The translations under genes and the position numbers were made by a program. Positions 18,258 through 27,421 of a DNA stretch of 44,364 bases are shown one piece after another (within the stretch, counting starts at the first letter, position 1; every line of letters starts with the position of its first letter). Origin of the DNA: Opitutales bacterium (GTDB taxonomy: Bacteria > Verrucomicrobiota > Verrucomicrobiia > Opitutales > UBA2995); assembly GCA_022824405.1 (NCBI GenBank), contig JAJDZZ010000030.1, positions 1-44,364 on the forward strand, written 5' to 3'. The notes below the pieces were generated by a model. That model made no database searches. It was not told where the DNA came from and worked only from the letters and a program-made list of their open reading frames with translations.

Positions 18258-21032
18258 TTAGAATTCCCAGCGTCCGCCGAACCGGTATCTCCTACCGTTG
18301 CGATCGTAGGTTTGGTAAAAGTCCTGAATATTAGCGTAACGCGCATCTTCGGGTTCGCCGGTCAAGTTACTGCCCTCAACAAAAAGCCTGAATCCGTTTT
18401 TCCATTCATAGGATATCTTTGCGTCAACTGCGGAGAGTTCGGAACGAACGTAATGAACGTCAGGAGCAAATCTACCGAACTCAGCGATCTGACTTCCATT
18501 CTGGTAATAACCCAAGCGAGCGCTGAACCCTTTCCGCTCCCAATAAATAGTGGCGCGATAAAGTTCTCTGGCTTGATCCTCGAGTCGATCGTATTCAACG
18601 AAACCGGTCGCCTGGAGAGGATTGGCAGGATCATCAAATAACGGCGCATTGTAATCGCCGGTGATAAAAGTGGCGTTTGCAGTAAAACCTAAACCATCGA
18701 GCAGTCCGGGAAGGTTACTGAATCGATGATTCCACAAGAACTCCCATCCATTAACACTCTGAGTGACTCCATTCTCCGGTCGTCCGATACGGTAGAAAAC
18801 CGGTTCGCCATCATCAGTAAAGAGCAGCTCGCCAGTGACGCTATTCACTGCCTGTTCATCGGTCAGCCGGCGAATCGGCGCTCCGACATAATTGTCCATC
18901 TCCTTATAAAAATAGCCGATGGAAACAAGACTGCTGTAGGAATAGTAGTGCTCGTATGATAAATCAATGTTGTTGGACCGTTGGGCATTCAAACCTGGAT
19001 TGTTGATTTCAACATCGACGACGGTATCTCCAATCAACTCATCCGGATCGATTACAGCCAGCGTGATAGACTGATCGATTGGAATCAGGTGTTCCCAGTC
19101 GGGACGAGCGAGGGTACGGCTCCAGCCCATCCGTAAAATATCATTCTCATTAAAACGGTAGACGCCAAGCAAACTCGGAATCCAAGTGCCGTAGCTGATA
19201 TCGTTGGAGACGTCCGGAAACCCTAGATCACCCCGATCAGCAGTGGAAGCCGGCCAACCATAAGAGGCGTCCGTATCCTCGTGACGAGCGCCGCCGATTA
19301 AACGCAGCTTATCGAAATCGACAGTGCCCATGAAGTACACGGCCGTGATGTCTTCCTTGATAGTGTTTACCAATTCTTGCAATTGCTCTTCTGCTCCGTC
19401 CTCGAGTTCTTCCTCAAAATAAGCCTCATTGTCCTGATTGGCCTCAATGAAATTGGAGTAGGAGCGCGCATCGAGAGTGAAGCCGAAGTCTTCAAATTGA
19501 CCGTAAGTGCTGAATGGCTCATCACGGATTCCAAGAACCTCGGGGGTCACGTCATCCGTTCCGCTAAATGCGCGGAAAATTCCATTACTTCCAGCATCCT
19601 TATAAGTTCCCTTGAAACCGGTCTTCAAGGAAATCGGCAATTCAGTTTCGAGCTCAGTGGTCAGGTCCGCATAGAGAATGGTCGTTTCGTCGGAATTCTC
19701 CACAAAGGAACGGCTAAACTCGGACCGCCCATATTGAGAGGGATCGTTGAACAAGTCGACGCCCGAAGCAGCGCTGAAACTATACGCCGGGATAATGGGA
19801 TCGTTGGTGCGGTCGACAACCCAATCAACCTCATTATCCCTTCTGAATCTGGCTTCAAACCGGTACTCGTATTGGTGTGCGGAAAAGTCGGATTGCCCGA
19901 ACAGGGCCCCGGTTTCCAAGACGCTGTTTCCAAAAGTGGTCTCGTTTTCAATGCTGAACCGCAACTGCTCATAGTCGCGATCAGGGCGATAACGACCGCG
20001 CTTGCGAACGCGAACCTCTCCAGTCCCCGAAGAGATGAGACCGGTCGAATCCATGAATTCCTCATCGGCATCCCTGAGAATCACCTGCACCCGTGGACGA
20101 CCATCCGATCTCATTCGGTTGTTGTACCAACCCTTGAAACTGAACATCGAGTTATCACTCACACGCCAATCCAACGAGCCCGATGTAGTGAATTGCTCCG
20201 ATTCCTCCAATTGTTGGTTCGGATTTATCTGTTCAATGACATTGGGCACGCCAGGAGCGGCTTCATCCGCGTTGGCCGAATCAATGTTTGTCTGACCGAA
20301 TTCGCGTGAAAAATCTTTCCAATTGGCGGTGATGAAGAGACCAACCGTCCCCTCTTCATCCAGCCGATCGCCATAGGTGAAATTCGTCGAGTAACCGCTG
20401 CCGCCAAATTCAAAGTTCTCAAACTCGACCCCGGCGTTCAGAATCCGGTATTCGTAATCAAAGGCGCTTTTCGTCTTCAGGTCGACCCGCCCGCCGATTG
20501 AATCGCCGTCCATATCGGCAGTCGGAGTCTTGATCACTTCGAGACCTTGAATCGCTTCCGCCGGAATTTTCATGAGGTCGACACCGCGGTCATCACCGCC
20601 GCTGCCATATCCGCTGAGGTTAATCGCGGCCGACGGCAAGGCATTGCCGTCCAAGGTAACGGCATTGAGCTTGCCCTGCATACCACGAATCGAGACTTGG
20701 CCCGCGTCGCCGCCCGCTACATTGACACCTGGCAAGCGATTCAAGGCCATCCTCAAATCTGTGTCCGGCAACGCGCCAATCGAGTCGGCGGCAAGAACAT
20801 TGGACAGGATATCAGCGGCCCGTTGTTGGCTTAGCGCCTCAGCCTGCTGGCTTGCATAGCTGTTTACCTCAAAGATTTCCAATTCAACGATTTCCTCCTC
20901 ATTTGCGACTTCGGAAAAAATATCGGTGTCTTGAGCCGAGGTGGAAGTTGCCGCGAAGGCAACGGAAAGCAACGTGAGGAACGCCTGACTCCAAAATTGC
21001 CCGAACAGATTTATTGAGTATTTTATTTTCAT
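18258..21032 (-). CDS. TonB-dependent outer-membrane receptor
   Basis: 924 aa with signal peptide (FWSQAFLTLLSVAFAATSTSAQ). An acidic stretch and EIVELEIFEVNSYASQQ precede the plug, as in a short TonB-box-like lead. The plug (about residues 60-200) includes NVLAADSIGALPDTDLRMALNRLPGV, VSIRGMQGKLNAVTLDG and IQGLEVIKTPTADMDGDSIGG. The remaining ~700 residues are a beta-barrel ending in the usual aromatic C-terminus (GGRWEF). The plug wording is typical of Opitutae and related oligosaccharide/siderophore receptors of the OMF-TonB Caulobacter-type family. Given the sulfatase and propeller neighbours, uptake of an oligosaccharide is the best inference. No SusD partner, anti-sigma or sigma factor is adjacent. 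Confidence 0.93.
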   Translation of the reverse strand: MKIKYSINLFGQFWSQAFLTLLSVAFAATSTSAQDTDIFSEVANEEEIVELEIFEVNSYASQQAEALSQQRAADILSNVLAADSIGALPDTDLRMALNRLPGVNVAGGDAGQVSIRGMQGKLNAVTLDGNALPSAAINLSGYGSGGDDRGVDLMKIPAEAIQGLEVIKTPTADMDGDSIGGRVDLKTKSAFDYEYRILNAGVEFENFEFGGSGYSTNFTYGDRLDEEGTVGLFITANWKDFSREFGQTNIDSANADEAAPGVPNVIEQINPNQQLEESEQFTTSGSLDWRVSDNSMFSFKGWYNNRMRSDGRPRVQVILRDADEEFMDSTGLISSGTGEVRVRKRGRYRPDRDYEQLRFSIENETTFGNSVLETGALFGQSDFSAHQYEYRFEARFRRDNEVDWVVDRTNDPIIPAYSFSAASGVDLFNDPSQYGRSEFSRSFVENSDETTILYADLTTELETELPISLKTGFKGTYKDAGSNGIFRAFSGTDDVTPEVLGIRDEPFSTYGQFEDFGFTLDARSYSNFIEANQDNEAYFEEELEDGAEEQLQELVNTIKEDITAVYFMGTVDFDKLRLIGGARHEDTDASYGWPASTADRGDLGFPDVSNDISYGTWIPSLLGVYRFNENDILRMGWSRTLARPDWEHLIPIDQSITLAVIDPDELIGDTVVDVEINNPGLNAQRSNNIDLSYEHYYSYSSLVSIGYFYKEMDNYVGAPIRRLTDEQAVNSVTGELLFTDDGEPVFYRIGRPENGVTQSVNGWEFLWNHRFSNLPGLLDGLGFTANATFITGDYNAPLFDDPANPLQATGFVEYDRLEDQARELYRATIYWERKGFSARLGYYQNGSQIAEFGRFAPDVHYVRSELSAVDAKISYEWKNGFRLFVEGSNLTGEPEDARYANIQDFYQTYDRNGRRYRFGGRWEF

Positions 21033-21119
21033 AGCTACACATTTTCTCGGTTAGTATTAGGCAAAGCAGGCGGATTAGTACAAAAATAAGGGATTTAACA
21101 CTATTGTTCAAGTCCTAAC

Positions 21120-21642
21120 CCGGATATCTCACAAAATTCTTCGCGATCGAGCGCTGGCCTAGCCCGCATGTCTCACCAAAATTCGTGGCGAGCGAACGGA
21201 GGTCGAGTGCTGGTGCGGGTTTCGAGCAGATGAGGGGGTGAAGCTGGGTCGACACCCTGCAAAGTCCCGAATCCAACGAAGTCCGCACCAGTGCCGACAT
21301 ACCGGAACGCAGTATCTTGACGCAGCTTGCGGAGTCAACCGATTCAAGGCTTGACCCCTTTTTCCGTAACCATCCGCCAAGGGGTCAGCTCCTTGATTTT
21401 TGACATGTCCCCATGTTGAAAATCCAGGACTGAACCCTTGGTGGTCGGTACAGGGTCGGACATCGCGCCATTCAAATCGGTAACCTATTCCAGCATCCAG
21501 CACCCAATTCCTAATTCCTAATTCCTAATTCCTAATTCGCGCCCTTGGGCGCTTGACCCCTTGGGGTGGTCTTTCCCTCGTTTACCTTCCCCGAGATTCC
21601 TTGTAGTTCACCTTGGGCCGATTCACACTGCCGGGCAGAAAA
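21120..21642. repeat. Intergenic repeat mosaic between the TonB receptor and rtcB
   Basis: No gene is seen in this stretch. In order it holds a partial and a full copy of the CGAGCGCTGG repeat (21128-21157, 21160-21213), the 46-bp repeat (21315-21360), an inverted AAGGGGTCAGCTCCTTG element (21379-21433, related to 44178-44228), a CCAGCATCCAGCACCC fragment, four tandem copies of the 7-mer AATTCCT (21506-21533) and the hairpin GCGCCCTTGGGCGC (21539-21552). CAAGGCTTGACCCCTT and AAGGGGTCAGCTCCTTG face each other and can form a long imperfect hairpin. Confidence 0.7.
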
Positions 21643-23034
21643 ATGACCCGTAAACAATTGATCCGCCTGGGGGTGCCTCCAGGCAACCCTGTAAGGCGGG
21701 CCGCCGACTTCATTGCCGGGTACATGAAAGGCGGCGGCGAATCATCGCGTCTTGAGGAGGAAATTCGAGCGGTGCTGGCCCGTCCCGGAGCGTTTCTGGG
21801 GGACCCCTTGCGCGCCAGTTTGGCCAAATCCCTCATGGAAGCGCCCCGTCCCCGGTCCAAACCAGTCCGCTACCGCCAATGGGGGAAGGACCTCGAGCCG
21901 ACGGCTGTCAATCAAATGGAGAATGCCTGCAGGTTGCCGGTCTCGGTTGCCGGAGCCCTCATGCCCGATGCTCATCCCGGTTACGGCCTTCCCATCGGAG
22001 GGGTTCTGGCCACGGAAAATGCCGTCATTCCCTATGCCGTCGGGGTCGATATCGCCTGCCGCGTGAAAATGACCGTAACGGATATTCCCGTGGACGATTT
22101 GAAAAGCAAAAGGCAACGCCTGACCAAAGCAATCAAGGCGGAAACCCGATTCGGTATCGGCGCGAAATTCCGGAATCGGCGCCATCACGACGTCCTGGAC
22201 CGGGACTGGTCGGTCAGCCCGATTACCAAATCCTGCAAAGACCGGGCCTGGGCACAGTTGGGAACCAGTGGAAGCGGCAATCATTTCGTGGAATTCGGCG
22301 TCTTCAGCGTCACCCATGAGCTGGAAGGATTGCCTCCGGGCCGCTACGTCGCCTTGTTGAGTCACAGCGGCAGCCGCGGCCCGGGCGCGGCCGTCTGCAA
22401 ACATTACAGTCGGCTGGCCGCTTCCCAACACCGGAATTTAACGGGGAAGCTGAAGCAACTGGCCTGGCTTTCCCTCGATGAAGCAGACGGCCAGGAGTAT
22501 TGGGCCGCCATGGAGTTGATGGGGCGCTATGCCTCGGCCAATCATGCCGTGATCCATCGGCACATGGCGGATCATCTTGGGTACGAGGTGCTGCTGGATT
22601 TGGAAAACCATCACAATTTTGCCTGGAAGGAACGACACTTCATCGAGGGCAGGGAGCGGGAAGTCATCGTCCACCGCAAAGGAGCCACCCCTGCGGGCAA
22701 GGGAGTCCTGGGCATCATTCCCGGCTCCATGGCTACCCCCGCATTTGTGGTAAGGGGAAAGGGCAAGACCCAATCCCTCGACTCGGCCGCGCACGGAGCG
22801 GGCCGGGTCATGAGCCGCAGACAGGCCAAACGAACCTTGAGTTGGAAGCATACGAAACGGGTTCTGGCCGACGGCGGGGTTTCCCTGATCTCGGCCGGCC
22901 TCGATGAAGTCCCCATGGTTTACAAGGATATCCACGGGGTCATGGCGGCCCAAAAGGATCTGGTCGAAGTAAAGGGACGATTCGATCCGCAACTGGTGAA
23001 AATGGCTCCCGCCGGCGAACGTCCGGAGGATTGA
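21643..23034 (+). CDS. rtcB: RNA-splicing ligase RtcB family protein
   Basis: 463 aa from ATG at 21643; a TTG ten codons earlier is less likely. RtcB joins 2',3'-cyclic-phosphate RNA ends to 5'-OH ends using Mn and GTP. Signatures seen: MPDAHPGYGLPIGG, GVDIACRV (metal Asp136 and Cys139; most members read GVDIGCG), LGTSGSGNHF (usually LGTLGGGNHF), LLSHSGSRG, NHAVIHR, ENHHNFAW, VHRKGATPAG (usually KGATRA) and SAAHGAGRVMSR with the guanylylated histidine. All key residues appear present, but several loops differ from canonical RtcB, placing it in a divergent branch. There is no rtcA, rtcR or archease beside it. A house-keeping tRNA/RNA repair role is possible. Confidence 0.9.
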   Translation: MTRKQLIRLGVPPGNPVRRAADFIAGYMKGGGESSRLEEEIRAVLARPGAFLGDPLRASLAKSLMEAPRPRSKPVRYRQWGKDLEPTAVNQMENACRLPVSVAGALMPDAHPGYGLPIGGVLATENAVIPYAVGVDIACRVKMTVTDIPVDDLKSKRQRLTKAIKAETRFGIGAKFRNRRHHDVLDRDWSVSPITKSCKDRAWAQLGTSGSGNHFVEFGVFSVTHELEGLPPGRYVALLSHSGSRGPGAAVCKHYSRLAASQHRNLTGKLKQLAWLSLDEADGQEYWAAMELMGRYASANHAVIHRHMADHLGYEVLLDLENHHNFAWKERHFIEGREREVIVHRKGATPAGKGVLGIIPGSMATPAFVVRGKGKTQSLDSAAHGAGRVMSRRQAKRTLSWKHTKRVLADGGVSLISAGLDEVPMVYKDIHGVMAAQKDLVEVKGRFDPQLVKMAPAGERPED

Positions 23035-23048
23035 GGTGATGTCAGCTA

Positions 23049-23318
23049 CTATTCTCCATAGTGGGTCCACATTCTGATTACCTTCACTGTTTTCTCCTCC
23101 TCAAAGACTTGGTAAATCAATCGGTGCTGGATATTGATTCGTCGCGAATAGGTGCCAACCAGATTACCCACAAGCGGTTCAAACCTGGGAGGGTTTTGAA
23201 AAGGATCATTCTGCAGGATTTCAAGTAAAGCCGAGGCCTTTTCCTTTAAATTACTTCTGCTGATCTTCTTTGCATCTTTTTGGGCCTGCTTGGTGTAGAC
23301 CAGCTTGTAGTTTACCAT
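23049..23318 (-). CDS. YoeB/Txe-type toxin (RelE superfamily)
   Basis: 89 aa. It starts YKLVYTKQAQKDAKKI and ends VIRMWTHYGE. Glu47, Arg66, His86 and Tyr87 line up by position with the known YoeB catalytic set (Glu46, Arg65, His83, Tyr84). Such proteins cleave mRNA at the ribosome. The gene overlaps the preceding antitoxin gene by seven bases, so translation is probably coupled. Confidence 0.88.
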   Translation of the reverse strand: MVNYKLVYTKQAQKDAKKISRSNLKEKASALLEILQNDPFQNPPRFEPLVGNLVGTYSRRINIQHRLIYQVFEEEKTVKVIRMWTHYGE

Positions 23319-23554
23319 TCGAGTTTATCGCTGCACTCCTCAATGCCTTCATTCATTCCTTCTTTGATGGAATCGATCATTCCCGGAATCATACTGAGGT
23401 GAATCGTTTCAGAAATAGCTCTCCAATCGTCCTCAGATATCAGAACTGCATTTCCGCGTTTTCCAGTAATCTGGATAGGAATATGCGACTCATTGGCTTG
23501 ATCAATGAGTGAATACAGCTTGTTTCTGGCCTGGGTTGCACTAATGGTCGTCAT
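23312..23554 (-). CDS. YefM/Phd-type antitoxin
   Basis: 80 aa. MTTISATQARNKLYSLIDQA is the DNA-binding N-terminus of the Phd/YefM family; GKRGNAVLISEDDWRAISET is the conserved centre. The acidic C-terminus would bind the toxin encoded by the overlapping downstream gene. Members usually repress their own operon. No operator palindrome is obvious directly upstream. Confidence 0.88.
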   Translation of the reverse strand: MTTISATQARNKLYSLIDQANESHIPIQITGKRGNAVLISEDDWRAISETIHLSMIPGMIDSIKEGMNEGIEECSDKLEW

Positions 23555-23732
23555 GAGGAAAAGCGTGCGTTATTGCGTGCGTTTTGTCAACTTCCCTATT
23601 CCATCACTCCCTCCTTCTTTGCGCCCTTGGCGAGCTTTGCGAGAGTCATTTCCTGTAGATATATTCACACAAACGGCGGACTTTTCGAGGATTGAATTGG
23701 CCTTGGGGATATTTGAATTCTTGGAGGAATAA

Positions 23733-23790
23733 CCACAGAGGACTCAGAGGTTATTCCTAATTCGCGCCTTTGGCGCTCTCCCTCTGTGGT
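23733..23790. repeat. Intergenic inverted repeat with GCGCC hairpin core
   Basis: CCACAGAGGACTCAGAGG on the left faces CCCTCTGTGG on the right, enclosing ATTCCTAATTC and GCGCCTTTGGCGC (23764-23776). This is a complete outer-plus-inner palindrome of the GGCGCC family. The whole 23555-24139 gap contains no gene that I can support. Confidence 0.65.
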
Positions 23791-23978
23791 AAATCAATTT
23801 AAGGAAAAAAGTAACTACTCAGGACCTCATTGAGGATTCGTATCCGGCGTCTACCTGCGCCGAGCTGGTTGCGATGACTTTTGAATACCCACGGTCGGCG
23901 GGTATTTTTTCGGAACGCTGTTCTTAAGTCCTCAAAAAATGGGAGTTCTTACCTATTGAATGATAAAGATTCAAAACC

Positions 23979-24049
23979 GGCGCTGCGAAGACGCAGTCCC
24001 CCTACCAATAAATTCAAGCGTGGTAGGGCAAGAGCATCCCTGCTCTGCC
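23979..24049. repeat. Inverted pair of family A REP-like palindromes
   Basis: The right copy (24022-24049, plus) begins GGTAGGGCA with arms AGAGC/GCTCT. The left copy (23979-24006, minus) begins GGTAGGGGG with arms CTGCG/CGCAG around TCTT. The two face each other over 15 bases. The 44301-44328 copy has the same arms as the right copy. Confidence 0.7.
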
Positions 24050-24139
24050 GTTCGCCGTGGTCAGCCAAAAAACCATCTGAGTAGTTAAGGAAAAAATTCA
24101 GTTTTTGAACTTGTTTTCGAGGAAAACGCGGCTAGGTTC

Positions 24140-24166
24140 AAACGATCGTTTCAAACAAACGTTTGT
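24140..24166. promoter_or_regulatory. Two palindromic operators at the tetR start
   Basis: AAACGATCGTTT (24140-24151) and ACAAACGTTTGT (24155-24166) are both perfect 12-bp palindromes with AAACG/CGTTT-type half-sites. The second touches the tetR ATG. This is the usual form of a TetR-family operator, so autorepression of the whole efflux operon is likely. Confidence 0.75.
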
Positions 24167-24823
24167 ATGACTGAGACCAAGATCAAGATCCTGGAAGCGG
24201 CCGAGGTGGAATTTGCCGACAATGGATTCAACGGCGCATCCATACGCAACATCACCCAACGCGCCGGGGTCAACATAGCCTCGATCAATTATCATTTCGG
24301 GTCCAAGGAATCGCTCTTCCGGGAGATGTTTCACTTCAGGTTCGACCCGATCAACGAGGTCCGCCTATCCCGTCTGCGGGAAGAACAGGAGCTGAGGGGA
24401 GGCGCCCCGGTCCCGCTCGAGTTGGTCATTCGCATACTGGTGGTTCCGGTATTTGAGCTATTGCTGAGCGAAGCCGATCAACCGCCCCCGCGCTTCGTCC
24501 TGGCCGTTGCCCGTTGCCTGTCCGAGCCGCTGGAGTTGTTCACGCGTTTGGGCCGCGAAGTTTTCCAGGAGGTCTACGAAACCTTCTTTTCCGCCATTCG
24601 GGATGCGCAGCCCCAGGCCGATGTCAAACAGGTGAGGCTTCAACTGAATTTCGCGGTATCCTCCATGGTGGGGATGCTGACCCACTTCTCGCGCATCGAA
24701 CAGTTCGCCGGCGACCCTCTGTTCCACCGGCAAAAGGACGAAATTCTGCAACAATTCATTACCTTTATCACCAGTGGGATAAGCGGTTGTGTGGCGGTTA
24801 ATTCCCAACATGAAGTGCGTTAA
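24167..24823 (+). CDS. TetR-family repressor of the efflux operon
   Basis: 218 aa. Residues 5-55 hold the TetR helix-turn-helix: KIKILEAAEVEFADNGFNGASIRNI and AGVNIASINYHFGSKESLF. The C-terminal ligand domain resembles the CecR-like group. The gene opens a four-gene unit: its stop overlaps the outer-membrane gene by 14 bases, which indicates cotranscription and coupled translation. Two palindromic operators abut its start codon. The inducer is unknown but probably a substrate of the pump. Confidence 0.92.
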   Translation: MTETKIKILEAAEVEFADNGFNGASIRNITQRAGVNIASINYHFGSKESLFREMFHFRFDPINEVRLSRLREEQELRGGAPVPLELVIRILVVPVFELLLSEADQPPPRFVLAVARCLSEPLELFTRLGREVFQEVYETFFSAIRDAQPQADVKQVRLQLNFAVSSMVGMLTHFSRIEQFAGDPLFHRQKDEILQQFITFITSGISGCVAVNSQHEVR

Positions 24824-26213
24824 ACACATTCTATTGTCCGTCCTGGTATTTGCCTTGGCCACCGGCTGCCAGACGACCCCTCCATCCTCCCAGAATGAAT
24901 TGCCGGAGGTCCGGGACTTGATTCCGGACAACTGGAGTCAGCCGGTCCTTTCCGGGACGTTCTCCACCGATTGGCTGGAAGACCTGGGGGACGAACGCGT
25001 GCTGGAACTGATCGAGACCGCATTTGAGAAGAACCCCTCCCTGCAGGCGGCGGTATATCGCCTGCAGCAGGCGGAAGCCAACGCCCAGATCGTCGGAGCT
25101 GTGCGCTACCCTACCCTTCAACTGGCGCTCGCCGGCAACAAGCAGAAATTTCTCTTCAGTGGAATCGGCCGCTTCGAAGCGTCCAATTACAATCTGGGGC
25201 TCAGTTCGCGGTGGGAAATCGACCTGTGGGGAAAAATCAGGGACCGTCATCGCGTTGCCCTGGGCAACCTGGAAGCCGCCGGATACGATTTGGAGGCAGT
25301 TCGCCTATCCCTCGTTTCCCAGGTTTGCAAAGCTTGGTTCAACGCAAAGGAAGCGTTGAACCAGTATCGGTTGGCGGTGGATACGGCGGAAAGTTTTACC
25401 GCCAATTTGAAAACCCTTGAAAAACGCTACGAGCGCGGTTTGACCGATGCCTTCGACCTCCGGCTTTCCCGGGCCCAGGCGGCCAGCGCCCGCGCCGTGG
25501 TCCAAACCCGCAAAACCGCATTCGACGGCACGGTCCGGCTTCTGGAAACATTGCTGGGAGAATATCCCGGGGCCGCAATTGAAATTTCGGACTCCCTCGC
25601 TTTGACCATGAAGCCGATTCCCGCCCATCTCCCGGCCTCATTGCTGGAACAACGTCCCGACCTCAAGGCGGTGGAGCGGCGATTGGCCGCTTTGAACTCG
25701 AATGCGGACGCGGCTCGAAAAAACCGACTGCCCGCCATTTCCCTGACCGGCACCTTAGGCAGTGCCTCGGAAGACCTGAAGGACCTTTTAAGCGAAGACT
25801 TTACCGTCTGGTCTCTGGCCGGAAACCTGGCCGCGTCCATCTTTCAAGGGGGAAGCCTGGAAGGGGAGCGGAATCTGGCCGAGGCCCAATTCCAGGAACA
25901 GTTGGCCCATTACGAATCGGCTATCCTCAACGCCTTCCGGGAAGTGGAGTCGGCCCTGGCCAACCACGAGTTCTTCAGCGAACTGGAATCGGAGGTTGGG
26001 GCGGCGGCGGAACAGAATGCAAAAGCCCTGGACCAGGCCTGGGACCTCTACGAGCGCGGACTGGTCGACATCATCGCGGTGCTCGAGGCCGAGAGGCGCT
26101 CATTTACCACGCGTAGCGACCACATACTGGCCATAAACCGGATCGTGCAAAACCGCATCGATCTCTACGTCGCTCTTGGAGGCGGATTCAACGGGGAGGG
26201 AATCAATTTATGA
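24810..26213 (+). CDS. RND efflux outer-membrane lipoprotein (NodT/OprM family)
   Basis: 467 aa from ATG at 24810. The N-terminus MKCVKHILLSVLVFALATGC ends in a lipobox, with Cys20 the lipidated residue. Two OEP repeats follow; typical motifs are LGLSSRWEIDLWGK, YERGLTDAFDLRLSRAQ, LLEQRPDLKAVERRL, ISLTGTLGSAS, and ESALANHEF plus YERGLVDIIAVLEAER near the end. It forms the outer-membrane exit duct of the tripartite pump. It overlaps tetR by 14 bases and the adaptor gene by four (ATGA). Confidence 0.93.
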   Translation: MKCVKHILLSVLVFALATGCQTTPPSSQNELPEVRDLIPDNWSQPVLSGTFSTDWLEDLGDERVLELIETAFEKNPSLQAAVYRLQQAEANAQIVGAVRYPTLQLALAGNKQKFLFSGIGRFEASNYNLGLSSRWEIDLWGKIRDRHRVALGNLEAAGYDLEAVRLSLVSQVCKAWFNAKEALNQYRLAVDTAESFTANLKTLEKRYERGLTDAFDLRLSRAQAASARAVVQTRKTAFDGTVRLLETLLGEYPGAAIEISDSLALTMKPIPAHLPASLLEQRPDLKAVERRLAALNSNADAARKNRLPAISLTGTLGSASEDLKDLLSEDFTVWSLAGNLAASIFQGGSLEGERNLAEAQFQEQLAHYESAILNAFREVESALANHEFFSELESEVGAAAEQNAKALDQAWDLYERGLVDIIAVLEAERRSFTTRSDHILAINRIVQNRIDLYVALGGGFNGEGINL

Positions 26214-27421
26214 AAGTGAAATTCGGAAAAACGGCGTTGAAAATTCTGTTGCCCCTGATGTTCGTCGCCGTCGCGGCTTGTCTCATTGCGGTGTTGATCC
26301 TGTTGGGCAAGGACCCCGACACCAAGGAAAGGGTCAAGGTTCTTCCCCGGGTGGAAGTCCTTCGGGTCGAATCCCAGCCCATCTCACTTTCGGTCAACTC
26401 CCAGGGAACCGTGCAACCCAGGACCCGCACGCTCCTGACGGCGGAAGTTTCGGGGGTAGTCGAATACGTCTCGCCCAAGTTGTTTCCCGGCAATTTTTTC
26501 GATGAAGGGGACGTATTGCTGAAAATCGATCCGACCCAGTACGAGGCGGATCTGGCAAACGCCCGCGGCCAGTTGGCCAACGCGCGTCTGGCCTATGCCC
26601 AGGAAACCGCTCTCGGGGAACAGGCCCTGCTCGATTGGGAGGAAATGGGAAAGGGACCGGCCGGCGATCTGGTTCTGCGCATTCCCCAACTGGAAAAAGC
26701 CGCCGCCGACCTGGAATCGGCCAAGGCCGCCATCAAACTGGCCGAGCGCAATTTGTCCAAGACTTCCGTGCGGGCCCCCTACGCGGGAGGGGTTCAGGAA
26801 AAGTCCGTCGACGTAGGGCAAACCGTCAGCGCCCGCATGACGGAATTGGCCCGGATTTTTTCGGTCGATCTGGTGGAGGTCCGACTGCCCGTTTCAGCCA
26901 AACAAGCCGGTTACCTGATCCTGCCCGAGACCTACCGGAACGGATCCGTTGCGGACGCCAAACCCAAAGTGGTCCTGTCCTCCCGCGCGGGCCATCGCAA
27001 TTGGACCTGGGAGGGCTACATCGACCGGACCGAAGGGGTGATCGATCCGACCACCCGCCAGATATTTCTGGTGGCGACGGTGGAGGACCCCTACGGCCGC
27101 ATGATGGAAACGGACCGGCCTCCCCTCAAAATCGGACAGTTTGTCGAAGCCGCCATTTCGGGCCGGCACCTCGGGAAGGGCTTTATCATTCCCCGGGCCG
27201 CCCTGAAACCGGGGGAGGTGGTTTACGTCGTCTCGCAGGAGAACCGGCTCCTCATTACCCCGGTAACCGTGGCCCAGGCGGGGGTGGAAAAGGTGTATGC
27301 CACGGAAGGCTTGAAAGATGGCGACAGGATTTGCCTGACCCCGCTCAGCATCGTGGTCGACGGAATGGAAGTGATGGTGGAAAGCGAACGCCAAGGCGAG
27401 AAGGAAAATAGCAGCATATGA
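26210..27421 (+). CDS. RND efflux periplasmic adaptor (membrane fusion protein)
   Basis: 403 aa. One N-terminal membrane helix (LLPLMFVAVAACLIAVLILLG) is followed by the lipoyl half-motif SQGTVQPRTRTLLTAEVSGVV, an alpha-hairpin (YEADLANARGQLANARLAY...), the second lipoyl half SVRAPYAGGVQEKSVDVGQTV, and beta-barrel plus membrane-proximal domains. It links the pump and the outer-membrane duct. Overlaps of four bases on both sides show tight coupling within the operon. Confidence 0.93.
   Translation: MKVKFGKTALKILLPLMFVAVAACLIAVLILLGKDPDTKERVKVLPRVEVLRVESQPISLSVNSQGTVQPRTRTLLTAEVSGVVEYVSPKLFPGNFFDEGDVLLKIDPTQYEADLANARGQLANARLAYAQETALGEQALLDWEEMGKGPAGDLVLRIPQLEKAAADLESAKAAIKLAERNLSKTSVRAPYAGGVQEKSVDVGQTVSARMTELARIFSVDLVEVRLPVSAKQAGYLILPETYRNGSVADAKPKVVLSSRAGHRNWTWEGYIDRTEGVIDPTTRQIFLVATVEDPYGRMMETDRPPLKIGQFVEAAISGRHLGKGFIIPRAALKPGEVVYVVSQENRLLITPVTVAQAGVEKVYATEGLKDGDRICLTPLSIVVDGMEVMVESERQGEKENSSI

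Noticed and set aside
21506-21538. Tandem AATTCCT units as a CRISPR-like array
   Set aside because: The unit is 7 bases without spacers and there are no cas genes; it is a simple tandem repeat within the intergenic mosaic.
23881-24084. 67-aa plus-strand frame before tetR
   Set aside because: It is made mostly of the REP pair and has no coding features.
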